Origin: Swaminathania salitolerans
GTDB taxonomy: Bacteria > Pseudomonadota > Alphaproteobacteria > Acetobacterales > Acetobacteraceae
Length of the DNA stretch: 49,098 bases
Strand: one strand, 5' to 3'
Assembly: GCF_025994315.1 (NCBI RefSeq)
Contig: NZ_BAQE01000017.1
This document shows positions 8,898 through 17,102 of this stretch, in pieces (the stretch's first letter is position 1; each line of letters starts with the position of its first letter). Below the pieces are notes generated by a model. The model was not told the DNA's origin, ran no database searches, and was given only the letters and a program-made list of their open reading frames with translations. A program made the position numbers and the translations under genes.

Positions 8898-9731
8898 ATG
8901 ACGGACCGCCTCGAGGCCCTGTGGCACGCACGATATCGCAACGCCCTGCCCGACAGGGTGGACCGTGCCGTTCAGGCAGGGGGCGATCTGCTCGAGAGCC
9001 TGCTCGGGCATCGTTCCGTCCGGTCCTATCTGCCCGACGCGCTCCCGCCGGGCACGCTGGAGAAAGCCGTCGCAGCAGCCCAGTCGGCGGCGACCTCGAG
9101 CAACCTGCAAAGCTGGAGCGTGGTGGCGGTCGAGGATGCGGCCCGACGGTCCCGCCTTGCCGCCCTGTGCGGGAACCAGGCGCATATCGCGGTTGCGCCG
9201 CTCTTCATGGTCTGGCTCGCCGACCTCTCGCGCGTGGAGCGTATCGCCACGCGCGCCGGGCTCGACCATGGGGCGCTCGACCATACGGAGACATTCCTGG
9301 TCGCCACCATCGATGCAGCTCTTGCCGCCCAGAACGCGGTGGCCGCCCTGGAGGCAGCAGGGCTCGGCACCGTCTATATCGGCGGATTGCGCAATCATCC
9401 GGCAGAAATCGCAAAGGAACTGCACCTGCCGCAGCGCTGCATGGGAATGTTCGGCCTGTGCGTCGGATGGCCGGATCCGGGGCATCCCGCATCGATCAAG
9501 CCGCGCCTGCCCCAGGACGTCGTTCTGCATCGCGAGCATTACGACCCACGACAGGAGGAGGCACTGATCGCCGCCTATGATGCCTGCGCCGATACCTTCC
9601 AGAAAGAGCAGGGCCTCCCCTCGCGCGCATGGTCCCTCACGGTCGCGGAGCGCCTGTCCGGAGCCGAACGTCTCGGTGGGCGGGAAACCATGCGCGAGAG
9701 CCTTGCGGCGCGGGGCTTTCCTCTCGCCTGA
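8898..9731 (+). CDS. Nitroreductase-family FMN oxidoreductase (NfsA/Frp type)
   Basis: A 277-residue flavoprotein of the NADPH-dependent nitroreductase class. The FMN phosphate-binding start HRSVRSYLPD is at about 38-47 and the second flavin segment AATSSNLQSWSVV is at about 64-76. GLGTVYIGGLRNHP (about 153-166) and the MFGLCVGWPDP segment are typical of the larger NfsA/Frp proteins. The C-terminal tail (RETMRESLAARGF) also fits that group. Such enzymes reduce nitro compounds, quinones or flavins; the physiological substrate is not known. GAAGGAG lies just ahead of the start. The gene converges with lldD. Confidence 0.88.
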   Translation: MTDRLEALWHARYRNALPDRVDRAVQAGGDLLESLLGHRSVRSYLPDALPPGTLEKAVAAAQSAATSSNLQSWSVVAVEDAARRSRLAALCGNQAHIAVAPLFMVWLADLSRVERIATRAGLDHGALDHTETFLVATIDAALAAQNAVAALEAAGLGTVYIGGLRNHPAEIAKELHLPQRCMGMFGLCVGWPDPGHPASIKPRLPQDVVLHREHYDPRQEEALIAAYDACADTFQKEQGLPSRAWSLTVAERLSGAERLGGRETMRESLAARGFPLA

Positions 9732-9760
9732 CCCCCCGGACGCGCCTCGCCGCGCCCCGG

Positions 9761-9790
9761 GATATCGCAGCCGGTGATATCGCAGCCGGG
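9761..9790. repeat. Two-copy 15-base tandem repeat
   Basis: The unit GATATCGCAGCCGG plus one base occurs twice in tandem (9761-9775 and 9776-9790) in the short space between the convergent nitroreductase and lldD genes. It may be a simple slippage product. No terminator-like T run is present. Confidence 0.7.
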
Positions 9791-9797
9791 CAACCGG

Positions 9798-10934
9798 TCA
9801 GAGACGCGCGAGACTCTGCGAAGACAGCTCACCGATCGAACGGGCACCGGTGAGGGTCATCGCAACGCGCAGTTCCTTTTCCATCAGCTCGAGCAGGGTC
9901 TCGACGCCGCACCGCCCGGCAGCGGCAAGGGCATAGATATAGGAGCGCCCCAGCAGCACGGCATCGGCGCCCAGAGCGATCATCCGTGCGATGTCGAGCC
10001 CCGAGCGGATTCCGGAATCGGCGAGAACCGCAATCTCCCCCTTCACGACCTCGGCAATGGCAGGCAAGGCGCGACAGCTCGAGAGAACGCCGTCGAGCTG
10101 CCTGCCGCCATGGTTGGAGACGACCACGCCATCGGCGCCGAAACGAACGGCGTCGCGTGCATCTTCCGGGTCGAGAATACCCTTGATGATCATCGACCCC
10201 TTCCAGAACGTCCTGATCCATTCCAGATCCCGCCAGCTGATCCCGGAATCGAAATTGCAGGCCAGCCAGCCGATATAGTCTTCCAGCCCCGTCGGATTGC
10301 CCCGATAGGCCGAGATATTGCCGAGATCGTGCGGCCTTCCGTTCAGCCCCACATCCCACGCCCAGCGCGGGTGCGTGGCGGCCTGGACGATCCGCCGCAG
10401 GGCCGCGAACGGACCCGACATGCCCGAATGAACATCGCGATACCGTGCGCCGGGCGTCGGCATGTCCACGGTGAAGACAAGGGTCGTGATGCCCGCCGCC
10501 TGCGCCCGTTCGAGCACGTTGCGCATGAAGCCCCTGTCCCGGAGGACATAGAGCTGGAACCAGATCGGTGCCGGGGACTGACTCTGCACCTCCTCGATCG
10601 GGCAGACAGAGACGGTCGAGAGCGTGAACGGTATGCCCTTGCGTGCCGCCGCGCGGGCTGCCTGAACCTCACCCCGGCGGGCGTACATACCGGTCAGCCC
10701 GACCGGCGCCAGCGCGGCTGGCAGGGCCAGTTTCTGACCCAGCAACGTGGTCGAGCAGTCCAGCCCTGACACGTTGCGCAGGATGCGCTGGCGCAGCGCG
10801 ATATCCGACAGATCCAGCTGGTTGCGCTGCATCGTGTGTTCCGCATAGGCGCCACCATCGATGTAGTGGAACAGGAATGGCGGCAGCCTGCGGCGGGCAG
10901 CCTCGCGGAAATCGGTCGGCGCGGATATCAGCAT
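9798..10934 (-). CDS. lldD: L-lactate dehydrogenase (quinone/FMN-dependent)
   Basis: A 378-residue FMN enzyme of the alpha-hydroxy-acid oxidase family, which oxidises L-lactate to pyruvate and passes electrons to the membrane quinone pool. As recalled, it is very close to Escherichia coli LldD over its whole length: LPPFLFHYIDGGAY at 17-30, the CPIEEV and FQLYVLRDRGFMRN segments, DMPTPGARYRDVHSGMSGP at 157-175, and the catalytic VVSNHGGRQLDG with His275 and Arg278. The length is normal. It is the last gene of a run of minus-strand genes, 52 bases after the beta-propeller gene, so cotranscription is likely. It suggests growth on L-lactate, as in many acetic acid bacteria. Confidence 0.96.
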   Translation of the reverse strand: MLISAPTDFREAARRRLPPFLFHYIDGGAYAEHTMQRNQLDLSDIALRQRILRNVSGLDCSTTLLGQKLALPAALAPVGLTGMYARRGEVQAARAAARKGIPFTLSTVSVCPIEEVQSQSPAPIWFQLYVLRDRGFMRNVLERAQAAGITTLVFTVDMPTPGARYRDVHSGMSGPFAALRRIVQAATHPRWAWDVGLNGRPHDLGNISAYRGNPTGLEDYIGWLACNFDSGISWRDLEWIRTFWKGSMIIKGILDPEDARDAVRFGADGVVVSNHGGRQLDGVLSSCRALPAIAEVVKGEIAVLADSGIRSGLDIARMIALGADAVLLGRSYIYALAAAGRCGVETLLELMEKELRVAMTLTGARSIGELSSQSLARL

Positions 10935-10986
10935 GGTTCGGTCCCCCTTCCTTTTCCTGTTCTTCCCCGCTCCCGGGACGACCGGC

Positions 10987-12321
10987 TCAGCGCAGGATAC
11001 CCGTATGCCCCACGCTGTAGCGCCCCGGCTGCGGCCATACCGTCAGGCCGTGCGGCTCGGCGCCAACGGGGATCTTCCTGACGGCCCCCGTTTGGGTATC
11101 GATCGCATAGACCACGTCGTCGAAGCGTCCGGAAAGCCAGAGCAGCTTTCCGTCGGCGCTGACATTGCCCATATCGGGACTGCCACCACCGGGAATCGGC
11201 CAGGTCCTGACCACCTTGTCCGTGGCGAAATCGATCACGGAGACGCTGCCCGGGCTGTGACGCGGACCGTGGATCCTGTGCGAGCCGCGATTGGCCACAT
11301 ACATGAACTTGCCGTCCCTGCTGGGATATTCGCCATGCGTGCCCGGACCGGTCGGGATGAAGCCCGTCTCCTTGAAGCTGTCTCCATCGACCACGAAGAC
11401 ACCATCGGCATGCATGTCGGCAATATAGAATTTATGCCCGTCCGGTGCCGTCAGGATATCCTGCGGCATGCCGCCCCTCGAAAGCTTGAGATAGCCCATG
11501 AGCTTGAGATTGACCGTATCGACCTTCGCCAGATAGCCGCCGAACTCGCAGGTGAAGATGGCGTAACGACCGTCGATCGAGAAATCGGCGTGATTGATGC
11601 CCTTGCATTGCGGGGCCTCGACCGAACCGAGCAGCGCCATGCTGTGCGGATCGCGGAAGTCCAGACGCTTGTGCGCCTCCGCCACCGTGATGGCATATTT
11701 TCCGTCCGGCGTGAAATACATGTTGTACGGATCGTCGACGGTCACCGCCGGGCCGGGCTTGCCCGTATGCGGGTCGATCGGTGTCAGGCTGCCGTCATTG
11801 CTGCCCTCGGCATTGTTCGTGACCCATAGCGTGCGCAGATCCCAGCTCGGCACGACATGTTGCGGGCTGCGACCGACCTTGAACGTATCGATGACCTTGA
11901 AGCTGGCCGGATCGATGACAGAGACGCTGTTGCCGCGCAGATTCGGCACATAGACCCGGGCCGGATCTCCCGCGACGGCCGGAGCGATCTTGCCTGCCTC
12001 GGTCTCGCTGTAGATGTTGTGCGGATCGACGACCGGCGGCATTCCGGGAATCGTCTCGACAGCCGCACTGGCGGCTGCTGCGGACGAACCCGGGAGGGCG
12101 GCGCGCTCTGTCTGGCCCGATGCTGTCGAGGCATTTCCGGCGCCAGAGGAGGGGGTGCCAGAGGAAGGCGTGCCTGAGGGGGAGGTGCCAGTAGCGGCCG
12201 GGTTAGCGCCCGGGTTAGCGGCCGGGGTGGCAGCCGGGGGGGTGGTCTCCTGCGCGAGCGCGGTGGTCGCGAGCATCAACCCGGCAAGCGACGCGATGAC
12301 TGAGTGACGTGAGAACTTCAT
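10987..12321 (-). CDS. Secreted YVTN/YncE-type beta-propeller protein
   Basis: A 444-residue exported protein. Residues 1-23 form a signal peptide (SLAGLMLATTALAQ). Residues about 25-90 are a low-complexity linker of Ala, Pro, Thr, Ser and Gly that includes a repeated SGTPSSGTPSSG pattern. From about 105 to the end there are repeated beta-propeller blades with YVTN-like signatures: RVYVPNLRGNSVSVIDPAS, LWVTNNAEGSNDGSLTPIDP, FMYVANRGSHRIHG and LWLSGRFDDVVYAIDTQTG. AAGGAG sits five bases before the ATG at 12321. The role is unknown; related propellers bind ligands or accompany periplasmic dehydrogenases. It lies between a creatininase-family gene (25-base gap) and lldD (52-base gap). Confidence 0.88.
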   Translation of the reverse strand: MKFSRHSVIASLAGLMLATTALAQETTPPAATPAANPGANPAATGTSPSGTPSSGTPSSGAGNASTASGQTERAALPGSSAAAASAAVETIPGMPPVVDPHNIYSETEAGKIAPAVAGDPARVYVPNLRGNSVSVIDPASFKVIDTFKVGRSPQHVVPSWDLRTLWVTNNAEGSNDGSLTPIDPHTGKPGPAVTVDDPYNMYFTPDGKYAITVAEAHKRLDFRDPHSMALLGSVEAPQCKGINHADFSIDGRYAIFTCEFGGYLAKVDTVNLKLMGYLKLSRGGMPQDILTAPDGHKFYIADMHADGVFVVDGDSFKETGFIPTGPGTHGEYPSRDGKFMYVANRGSHRIHGPRHSPGSVSVIDFATDKVVRTWPIPGGGSPDMGNVSADGKLLWLSGRFDDVVYAIDTQTGAVRKIPVGAEPHGLTVWPQPGRYSVGHTGILR

Positions 12322-12346
12322 CGATACTCCTTGATGACACCCCGCC

Positions 12347-13189
12347 TCAGCGGGTTTTGCCGAGAGCGGCAAGCGCCGCCTCCAGCTGGATATCCGTGCC
12401 GATCCGCCCGAGCGCCGCCGTGGCCGGTCGCGGATCTCCCCCATAGACGCCCTCGGCGGCGGTCGGCAGACCGGCCTTGCGCAGAGCGTCCTGCCGCACC
12501 ATCGTGGGGTCGATGGCGAGCATGAGCGCGGTATCGCTGAGATCGGCATGCTTGCCGAGATCGCCACCGAACCCCCTCTCGCGCAACGCCTGTGCATAGC
12601 GCGTGCCGATACTGTCGTAATAGGCACCGAGATAGAGGGCCTGGGCCGCATTGTGCCACTTATGATCCAGCTTCGCGACCGCTGCCTTGAGATAGGACAA
12701 ATAGCCGCCGTGATCGGCGATGAAAACGATGCGTCTGAATCCCTGCACGCGGAAGCTCTCCGCCGCCCCCTCGAGAAGCCCCTCGAACACTGCCGGGGGA
12801 ATCGAGATCGTGCCGGGAAAACGCATATGCGAGGTCCGGGGCGTCGTGCTGCCCTCGGGAACATAGGCGATGACGGGCGCGACGAGCGCATCGCCGAGAC
12901 GGCGCGCGATGCGCTCGGCCTGGGCCGCCGCCCGGACATTATGCTTGCCGACCGCGATATAGGGACCGCTCTGCTCCGTACCGCCTACAGGGATGATGAT
13001 CGTGCGCGTGCCCTCACGAAGACGTGCCGCGATTTCGGTCCAGGTCAGCGCAGCAAACGCAACGGTTCTTTCCCGCACCACGCTGCCGGAGCCGGCCTGT
13101 GCTGCGGCGGATCCGGAGAAGATGACGGTCGCCAGACCGCAGAATACCGCGGAACGAACGGCCTGTTTCAGACGTCGGAGAACGTGCAC
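12347..13189 (-). CDS. Secreted creatininase-family protein
   Basis: A 280-residue protein with an apparent signal peptide (about residues 1-30, SAVFCGLATVIFSGSAAAQA) and a creatininase domain. Family blocks are IIPVGGTEQSGPYIAVGKHN, then SHMRFPGTISIPP, then VFIADHGGYLSYLKAAV, then GKHADLSDTALML. Classic members read EQHGPH near the metal site; here it is EQSGPY, so one metal-binding His is replaced by Ser. The GKHN variant may be normal for a secreted subgroup. The substrate cannot be predicted. I chose the GTG at 13189 because it puts the signal peptide at the N-terminus; the open frame runs much further upstream through repetitive GC-rich DNA that looks non-coding. Confidence 0.82.
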   Translation of the reverse strand: MHVLRRLKQAVRSAVFCGLATVIFSGSAAAQAGSGSVVRERTVAFAALTWTEIAARLREGTRTIIIPVGGTEQSGPYIAVGKHNVRAAAQAERIARRLGDALVAPVIAYVPEGSTTPRTSHMRFPGTISIPPAVFEGLLEGAAESFRVQGFRRIVFIADHGGYLSYLKAAVAKLDHKWHNAAQALYLGAYYDSIGTRYAQALRERGFGGDLGKHADLSDTALMLAIDPTMVRQDALRKAGLPTAAEGVYGGDPRPATAALGRIGTDIQLEAALAALGKTR

Positions 13190-13208
13190 GACCGGATATC
13201 CCGCCCTG

Positions 13209-13316
13209 TCAGAGGTAAAGCTTCTGGAACAGATCCCGCGCCAGCGATATCGCCCCGATGAGAAAAGCCGCACCGGAGAGAACGGAACACGAAGCGACGC
13301 GGTGGCGGTGCGCCAC
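13209..13316 (-). CDS. Possible 35-residue single-helix membrane peptide
   Basis: A small open frame starting at a GTG (13316) with AGGAG seven bases upstream encodes 35 residues. These are six basic or polar residues, a hydrophobic stretch (SCSVLSGAAFLIGAISLA) and a short tail ending in KLYL. The stop lies 19 bases before the start of the secreted creatininase gene on the same strand, so it could be the first gene of that operon or a leader peptide. I recognise no family. The frame is part of a longer open frame in GC-rich DNA, so it may be chance. The ribosome site and the single hydrophobic helix are the only direct support. Confidence 0.35.
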   Translation of the reverse strand: MAHRHRVASCSVLSGAAFLIGAISLARDLFQKLYL

Positions 13317-13583
13317 CGACCGTCTCCTGCACCCGTCTCTTCCGCCCGGACCCTTGTCGCTGAACCGTCCACCTGAACCGCCACCCCGAACCGCCATCCT
13401 GAATATCCAACCCGCATCTTCACCCGGGACGCCCGCTCCGGGACGATCCCCAGGACCGATCCCCAGGGTCGGTCCTCCGGGCCTATCCCCCGGGCCGGTC
13501 TTGCATCGAGTGTTGCAGAGTTTTGCCTCGCAGGCCATATCTCCCCCCTCCCTTCTTCCCTCCCTGCAAGGAATGCCGTCCTC

Positions 13584-14096
13584 ATGGCTCTCGATCCCGT
13601 CGGGCTCAACGCCCTTCTCGCGCCGGAACCGATCGACAGCGTTGCCCATGTCATTCAGGTTGCTCTCACCCCGGTCTTCATGCTGTCGGGCGTGGCCTCC
13701 CTGCTGACGCTCTTCAACACGCGCCTTGCACGGGTTTCCGACCATGTGGAAGAAGTGGCGCATCGTCTGCAGGACCAGACGGACGACCCCCGGGAAACAG
13801 CGCGGCTCGAGCGGCATCGCGCGCGTCTGCGTCAGCGCGTCTTTGCGCTGGATTGCGCGATCATGCTGGGTGGGGTCGGCGGCGCCTCGACATGCGGGGC
13901 TGCTCTGGCCCTGTTTTTCGGCAGTCTCCACAACAGTCAGACGGTTGCGTGGCTCATCGTCCTGTTCGGCGGCGCGCTGGGATGCACGGTTGCCGCGCTC
14001 TCGGCCTTTCTCGCCGATACGCTTCTCGCGTGGCACGGGCTGAAAAGGGACGGTGCGCTGCCAAAGCCCGTTTCCGTCGTCAAGGCAACAAGATAG
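13584..14096 (+). CDS. DUF2721-family membrane protein
   Basis: A 170-residue protein with three hydrophobic segments (about 25-45, 90-112 and 120-145). The diagnostic DUF2721 stretch is VALTPVFMLSGVASLLTLFN, followed by TRLARVSDHVEEV. Between the first and second segments is a charged, probably helical region rich in Arg, Glu and Gln. The function of the family is unknown. AAGGA lies 11 bases before the ATG. The gene is divergent from the creatininase operon and is followed by an AT-rich stretch and a tiny hydrophobic ORF. Confidence 0.85.
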   Translation: MALDPVGLNALLAPEPIDSVAHVIQVALTPVFMLSGVASLLTLFNTRLARVSDHVEEVAHRLQDQTDDPRETARLERHRARLRQRVFALDCAIMLGGVGGASTCGAALALFFGSLHNSQTVAWLIVLFGGALGCTVAALSAFLADTLLAWHGLKRDGALPKPVSVVKATR

Positions 14097-14276
14097 CGGC
14101 TGCCTGTGCCCGCAGCGTAATTTAATTTCTATTTGCGCCGATAAATAAAGAGGAAAATAAAACAGGGAGTGTTCCATGCGCTTCTTGCATTGCTGGAGCG
14201 CGTTTTAGGCGATTGTCCCGGTTCGGGTTTGAGCGTTGTTAGCGCAGCCACACACAGACCAAATCAGGAAAAACCA

Positions 14277-14408
14277 ATGTTCTCCGCCGAATTCCTCATG
14301 CTCGTCTCTCATCCGCTCAGCGCGCTCAGCGCTCTGACCATGATCTCGTTCATCCCCGTCATTGGCGCACTTCTCGTCGCAACGATCGCGGCCGACCGTA
14401 CCGCCTGA
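14277..14408 (+). CDS. 43-residue hydrophobic peptide, unknown function
   Basis: The peptide begins MFSAEFLMLVSHPLSALSAL and continues TMISFIPVIGALLVATIAADR. It is hydrophobic almost throughout, with one or two possible membrane helices. AGGAA stands seven bases before the ATG at 14277. An AT-rich stretch (14115-14165) about 110-160 bases upstream could hold its promoter, and an inverted repeat follows the stop at 14418-14452. An in-frame ATG at 14169 would give 79 residues, but the extra part is unlike the rest. This isolated promoter-ORF-hairpin arrangement suggests a real small gene. I do not recognise the family; a toxin-like or small regulatory membrane peptide is possible but unsupported. 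Confidence 0.5.
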   Translation: MFSAEFLMLVSHPLSALSALTMISFIPVIGALLVATIAADRTA

Positions 14409-14417
14409 GTATCGATA

Positions 14418-14452
14418 AAGTAACGGATTCCTTTCCGGACTTCCCGTTACTT
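14418..14452 (+). terminator. Inverted repeat after the 43-residue ORF
   Basis: AAGTAACGG and CCGTTACTT form a perfect 9-bp stem around a 17-base loop, ten bases after the small ORF's stop. The T content after it is low (TTCGTGG), so it is either a weak intrinsic terminator or a processing and stability element. Confidence 0.5.
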
Positions 14453-14648
14453 CGTGGACTGCGACCGGGGCGCAGTTCGCATCCTGTTACGGGTCGCCCC
14501 GTCTCCGGTTCGTCCTCTCCCCCGGCTTTTCTCTTCCGACAAGCCCGATCATCCCGCGGGCACGCATGCGGGACACCCCACCCGACCGGATTTCCCGGTC
14601 CCGCCCTTTCTCCGGTCCCGTGGCCTCTCAGGTCCTTCTCCTGCGCTT

Positions 14649-16301
14649 CTATCTCTTCATCGGCGCGTAGAGGCCGAGATCCAGATGATGGCCGTTCGAA
14701 TAGTTGAGACCGTTGACCCGGCCGTACTCGGTCAGATCGTATCCCTGCGCCGTCATGGCCGTCGTCAAAGCGGGCAGGTCCTTGCGATCGACGAGCACCA
14801 GCGCACAGGCGTCGTGCCGGCTCAGGAACTCCGCTGCATCCCTCACACCGAGAAACCGCGTGTTCGACCCGGTCAGAAAGGCAAGACTCGGCTCCGAATA
14901 CGAGACCGAGACGAGAATGCTCTCATTGCAGGGACGGTAATCGTCGAAAAGCGAGGCCGCACGCGGCGCAAGCTGGAGCAGGCCCAGATTGGGAATGACG
15001 GTCAGGAAGATCCCGGCATGAATGATGACGGCCGACGCGATCGCCATCCATGCCGCCCGCAGGCGCTGCGCGCGGTAGAGCAGCCAGAGAGCCCCGAGAA
15101 TGAGGGGGAGCGCACCGAGCGAAGCGATCAGGGATGCCGGTTCGATCCGATGCTCGCTTTTCCACAGCAGAACCGTTCCGGCGACGGCAAAGGCGAGCGA
15201 GAGAACGGACCAGAGCACCGCATACAGCCCCAGCAGCCCTCTGGCCCAACCCGCAGCCGGCCGACGCAGGGGCCAGCAGACGAGGCTTGCTGCCGTGAGA
15301 AGCGCAATGGCCGGATAGGTCGGCAGGACATAATGAGGGAGCTTGGTCGCTATGGCCTCGAAGACGAGCCAGTGAGGCACGATCCAGCACAGGAGAAACC
15401 GTATTGCGGGTTCGCGATGCCGGGCCCAGATGGCCGGCAGCCCAAGCACGAAGAACAGCGAACCGGGCCAGAATGCGAGAAGAAAGACGCCGACATGAAA
15501 CCCGGGTGGCAGGCCGTGTGCCTGCTGACCATGGCCTATCTTCCCGAGGAAATTGGTTCCGACGGCGCGTGAGAAGAACGTGCCGTGACTGACGACACCG
15601 ATCGCGATACACCAGGGCGCGACCACTGCGAGGGTGACGAGCCAGCCCCAACGGGGGCGCAGACGCGAGAACCAGCGCGCCTGACGCTCGATCACACGCA
15701 AGGCGAGCGGGGTCGCAATGCCGGGAATCAGAACCACAGGCCCCTTGAGCATCAGACCGCAACCCAGGGCGCCCCAGTAGAGCCAGGCGAAACCCACCGG
15801 CGTGTCACGCCCCTGCCTGTCATCCATATAGGCGCGCAGCAGGGCCGTCTCGACCAGAAGAATATCGAGCAGCAGCACCGTATCGATCGTGGCCATCCGC
15901 CCTTCGGCGGTAAGGAGCGTCGAGACCGCAAGCAGGGCCGCAGCGAGAAGACCGGCCACCCCTCCGAAAAGGGAGGCGCCGAGATAGGCCGTGAGCGTGA
16001 CGGCGGATACGGCTGCGATCAGGCTCGGAATCCGGTAGGGCCAGGCCACATGACGCTCGCCGCGACCCGAGAAGATCTGCTGCGCCGCCGCCTCGAGCCA
16101 GTAGATTCCGGCAGGCTGAAGGTAACGCGGCTGGTCGAGAAAGCGCACATCGACGAAATTGCCGCTCTCGATCATCTGCGCCGAGGCTTCCATATAACGC
16201 GGCTCGTCACGATCGAGGGGAACGAGGCTCATGCGTCCGGGAAGGAAGATGAGGAGGGTCAGCAGAGCCACACCGCAATAGTGGCGCCAGGTCAGTGTCA
16301 T
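14649..16301 (-). CDS. ArnT-like glycosyltransferase, family 39
   Basis: A 550-residue polytopic membrane protein of the PMT/ArnT fold. The first periplasmic loop has PLDRDEPRYMEASAQMIES, with the Asp-Glu pair that acts in GT39 enzymes, followed by FLDQPRYLQPAGIYWLEA. About a dozen hydrophobic helices follow, then a soluble C-terminal part (about 450-550). Members move a sugar from undecaprenyl phosphate to lipid A or another envelope acceptor. The start at 16301 is chosen because GAGGG lies six bases upstream and the GT2 stop lies eight bases away; an upstream ATG at 16358 would overlap that gene. Donor and acceptor are inferred only from family and from the adjacent GT2 gene. Confidence 0.9.
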   Translation of the reverse strand: MTLTWRHYCGVALLTLLIFLPGRMSLVPLDRDEPRYMEASAQMIESGNFVDVRFLDQPRYLQPAGIYWLEAAAQQIFSGRGERHVAWPYRIPSLIAAVSAVTLTAYLGASLFGGVAGLLAAALLAVSTLLTAEGRMATIDTVLLLDILLVETALLRAYMDDRQGRDTPVGFAWLYWGALGCGLMLKGPVVLIPGIATPLALRVIERQARWFSRLRPRWGWLVTLAVVAPWCIAIGVVSHGTFFSRAVGTNFLGKIGHGQQAHGLPPGFHVGVFLLAFWPGSLFFVLGLPAIWARHREPAIRFLLCWIVPHWLVFEAIATKLPHYVLPTYPAIALLTAASLVCWPLRRPAAGWARGLLGLYAVLWSVLSLAFAVAGTVLLWKSEHRIEPASLIASLGALPLILGALWLLYRAQRLRAAWMAIASAVIIHAGIFLTVIPNLGLLQLAPRAASLFDDYRPCNESILVSVSYSEPSLAFLTGSNTRFLGVRDAAEFLSRHDACALVLVDRKDLPALTTAMTAQGYDLTEYGRVNGLNYSNGHHLDLGLYAPMKR

Positions 16302-16309
16302 GAAAACCC

Positions 16310-17047
16310 TCAGCGTTCTGTCACGCGGCCCGGCAGTCTCGTCCTGTTGAGCAGCCACATGACACCGAGCAGGTCCCGGATGCCGACGAGCGCGCGATTG
16401 AAATTGGTATATTTGGAGTGACCGTGCAGGCGCGCCCTGTGACGGGTCTCGACACAGATCAGCTCCGCCCCGTAACAGCCGAGCAGTGCAGGCAGGAAAC
16501 GATGCACCCCCTCGAACTGGGGAATACGCAGGAAGGCCGCACGGCTGAAAAGCTTCATGGGCGCGCCCGTATCGGGGCAGCCATCCTTGAGCAGACGCCG
16601 GCGCAGACCGTTGGCGAAACGGGTTGCGATGACCCTGGAGAGGGAGTCGTTGCGCTTGAGCCGGACGCCGACGACAAGAGGTGCTGCGCCGCCTGCGCCC
16701 TTCGACAGGGCCTCGGCCCTGTCGAGCATGGTGACGATGACGGAGGGATCGTCCTGACCGTCTCCATCGAGGGTGGCGATCCAGTGCCCGCGTGCGGCCT
16801 CGATGCCCGTGCGCAGGGCTGCGGATTTTCCGAGACGCCGGTCATGAACGAGAAGGCGCAGGGAGGGAAGATACGCGTCCCGCGCAGCGAGCAGCGCATC
16901 GCCGGTGCCGTCCGTGCTTCCGTCATCGACGAAAACGATTTCCGTATCGGATCGGCTTCCGAAAACACCCGCCAGCTCCGCGCAGACGGGCTGGATGTTC
17001 TCCACCTCGTTGAGCACGGCGATGACGACGGACAGACGGATGGTCAT
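16310..17047 (-). CDS. Family 2 glycosyltransferase (polyprenyl-phosphate type)
   Basis: A 245-residue GT-A enzyme similar to dolichol- and undecaprenyl-phosphate sugar transferases. The motifs are SVVIAVLNEVENI, VFVDDGSTDGT, LGKSAALRTGIEAARG and the metal-binding TLDGDGQDDP, with GHSKYTNFNRA near the end as in ArnC/DPM1-like proteins. It lacks the C-terminal membrane helices of some ArnC proteins, which suggests a soluble or peripheral enzyme. It would load a sugar onto a lipid carrier in the cytoplasm, to be flipped and used by the ArnT-like protein encoded eight bases downstream. The sugar cannot be read from sequence. Confidence 0.9.
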   Translation of the reverse strand: MTIRLSVVIAVLNEVENIQPVCAELAGVFGSRSDTEIVFVDDGSTDGTGDALLAARDAYLPSLRLLVHDRRLGKSAALRTGIEAARGHWIATLDGDGQDDPSVIVTMLDRAEALSKGAGGAAPLVVGVRLKRNDSLSRVIATRFANGLRRRLLKDGCPDTGAPMKLFSRAAFLRIPQFEGVHRFLPALLGCYGAELICVETRHRARLHGHSKYTNFNRALVGIRDLLGVMWLLNRTRLPGRVTER

Positions 17048-17102
17048 GGCTGGAACCGCTCCCGGCTCTCGTCCGGGGCCGGAAACTGGCCCGGACGGGT
17101 AA

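Noticed and set aside
9798..13316. A mycofactocin-like cluster (creatininase-family protein, FMN dehydrogenase, small peptide)
   Set aside because: The FMN enzyme is a close match to LldD itself, the creatininase-family protein has a signal peptide, no radical-SAM or peptide chaperone gene is present, and the small peptide lacks the conserved C-terminal Val-Tyr.
13200..13654. An N-terminal extension of the creatininase-family gene up to 13654
   Set aside because: The extra 155 residues are repetitive Gly/Pro/Arg sequence from the spacer DNA, and they would bury the signal peptide in the middle of the protein.
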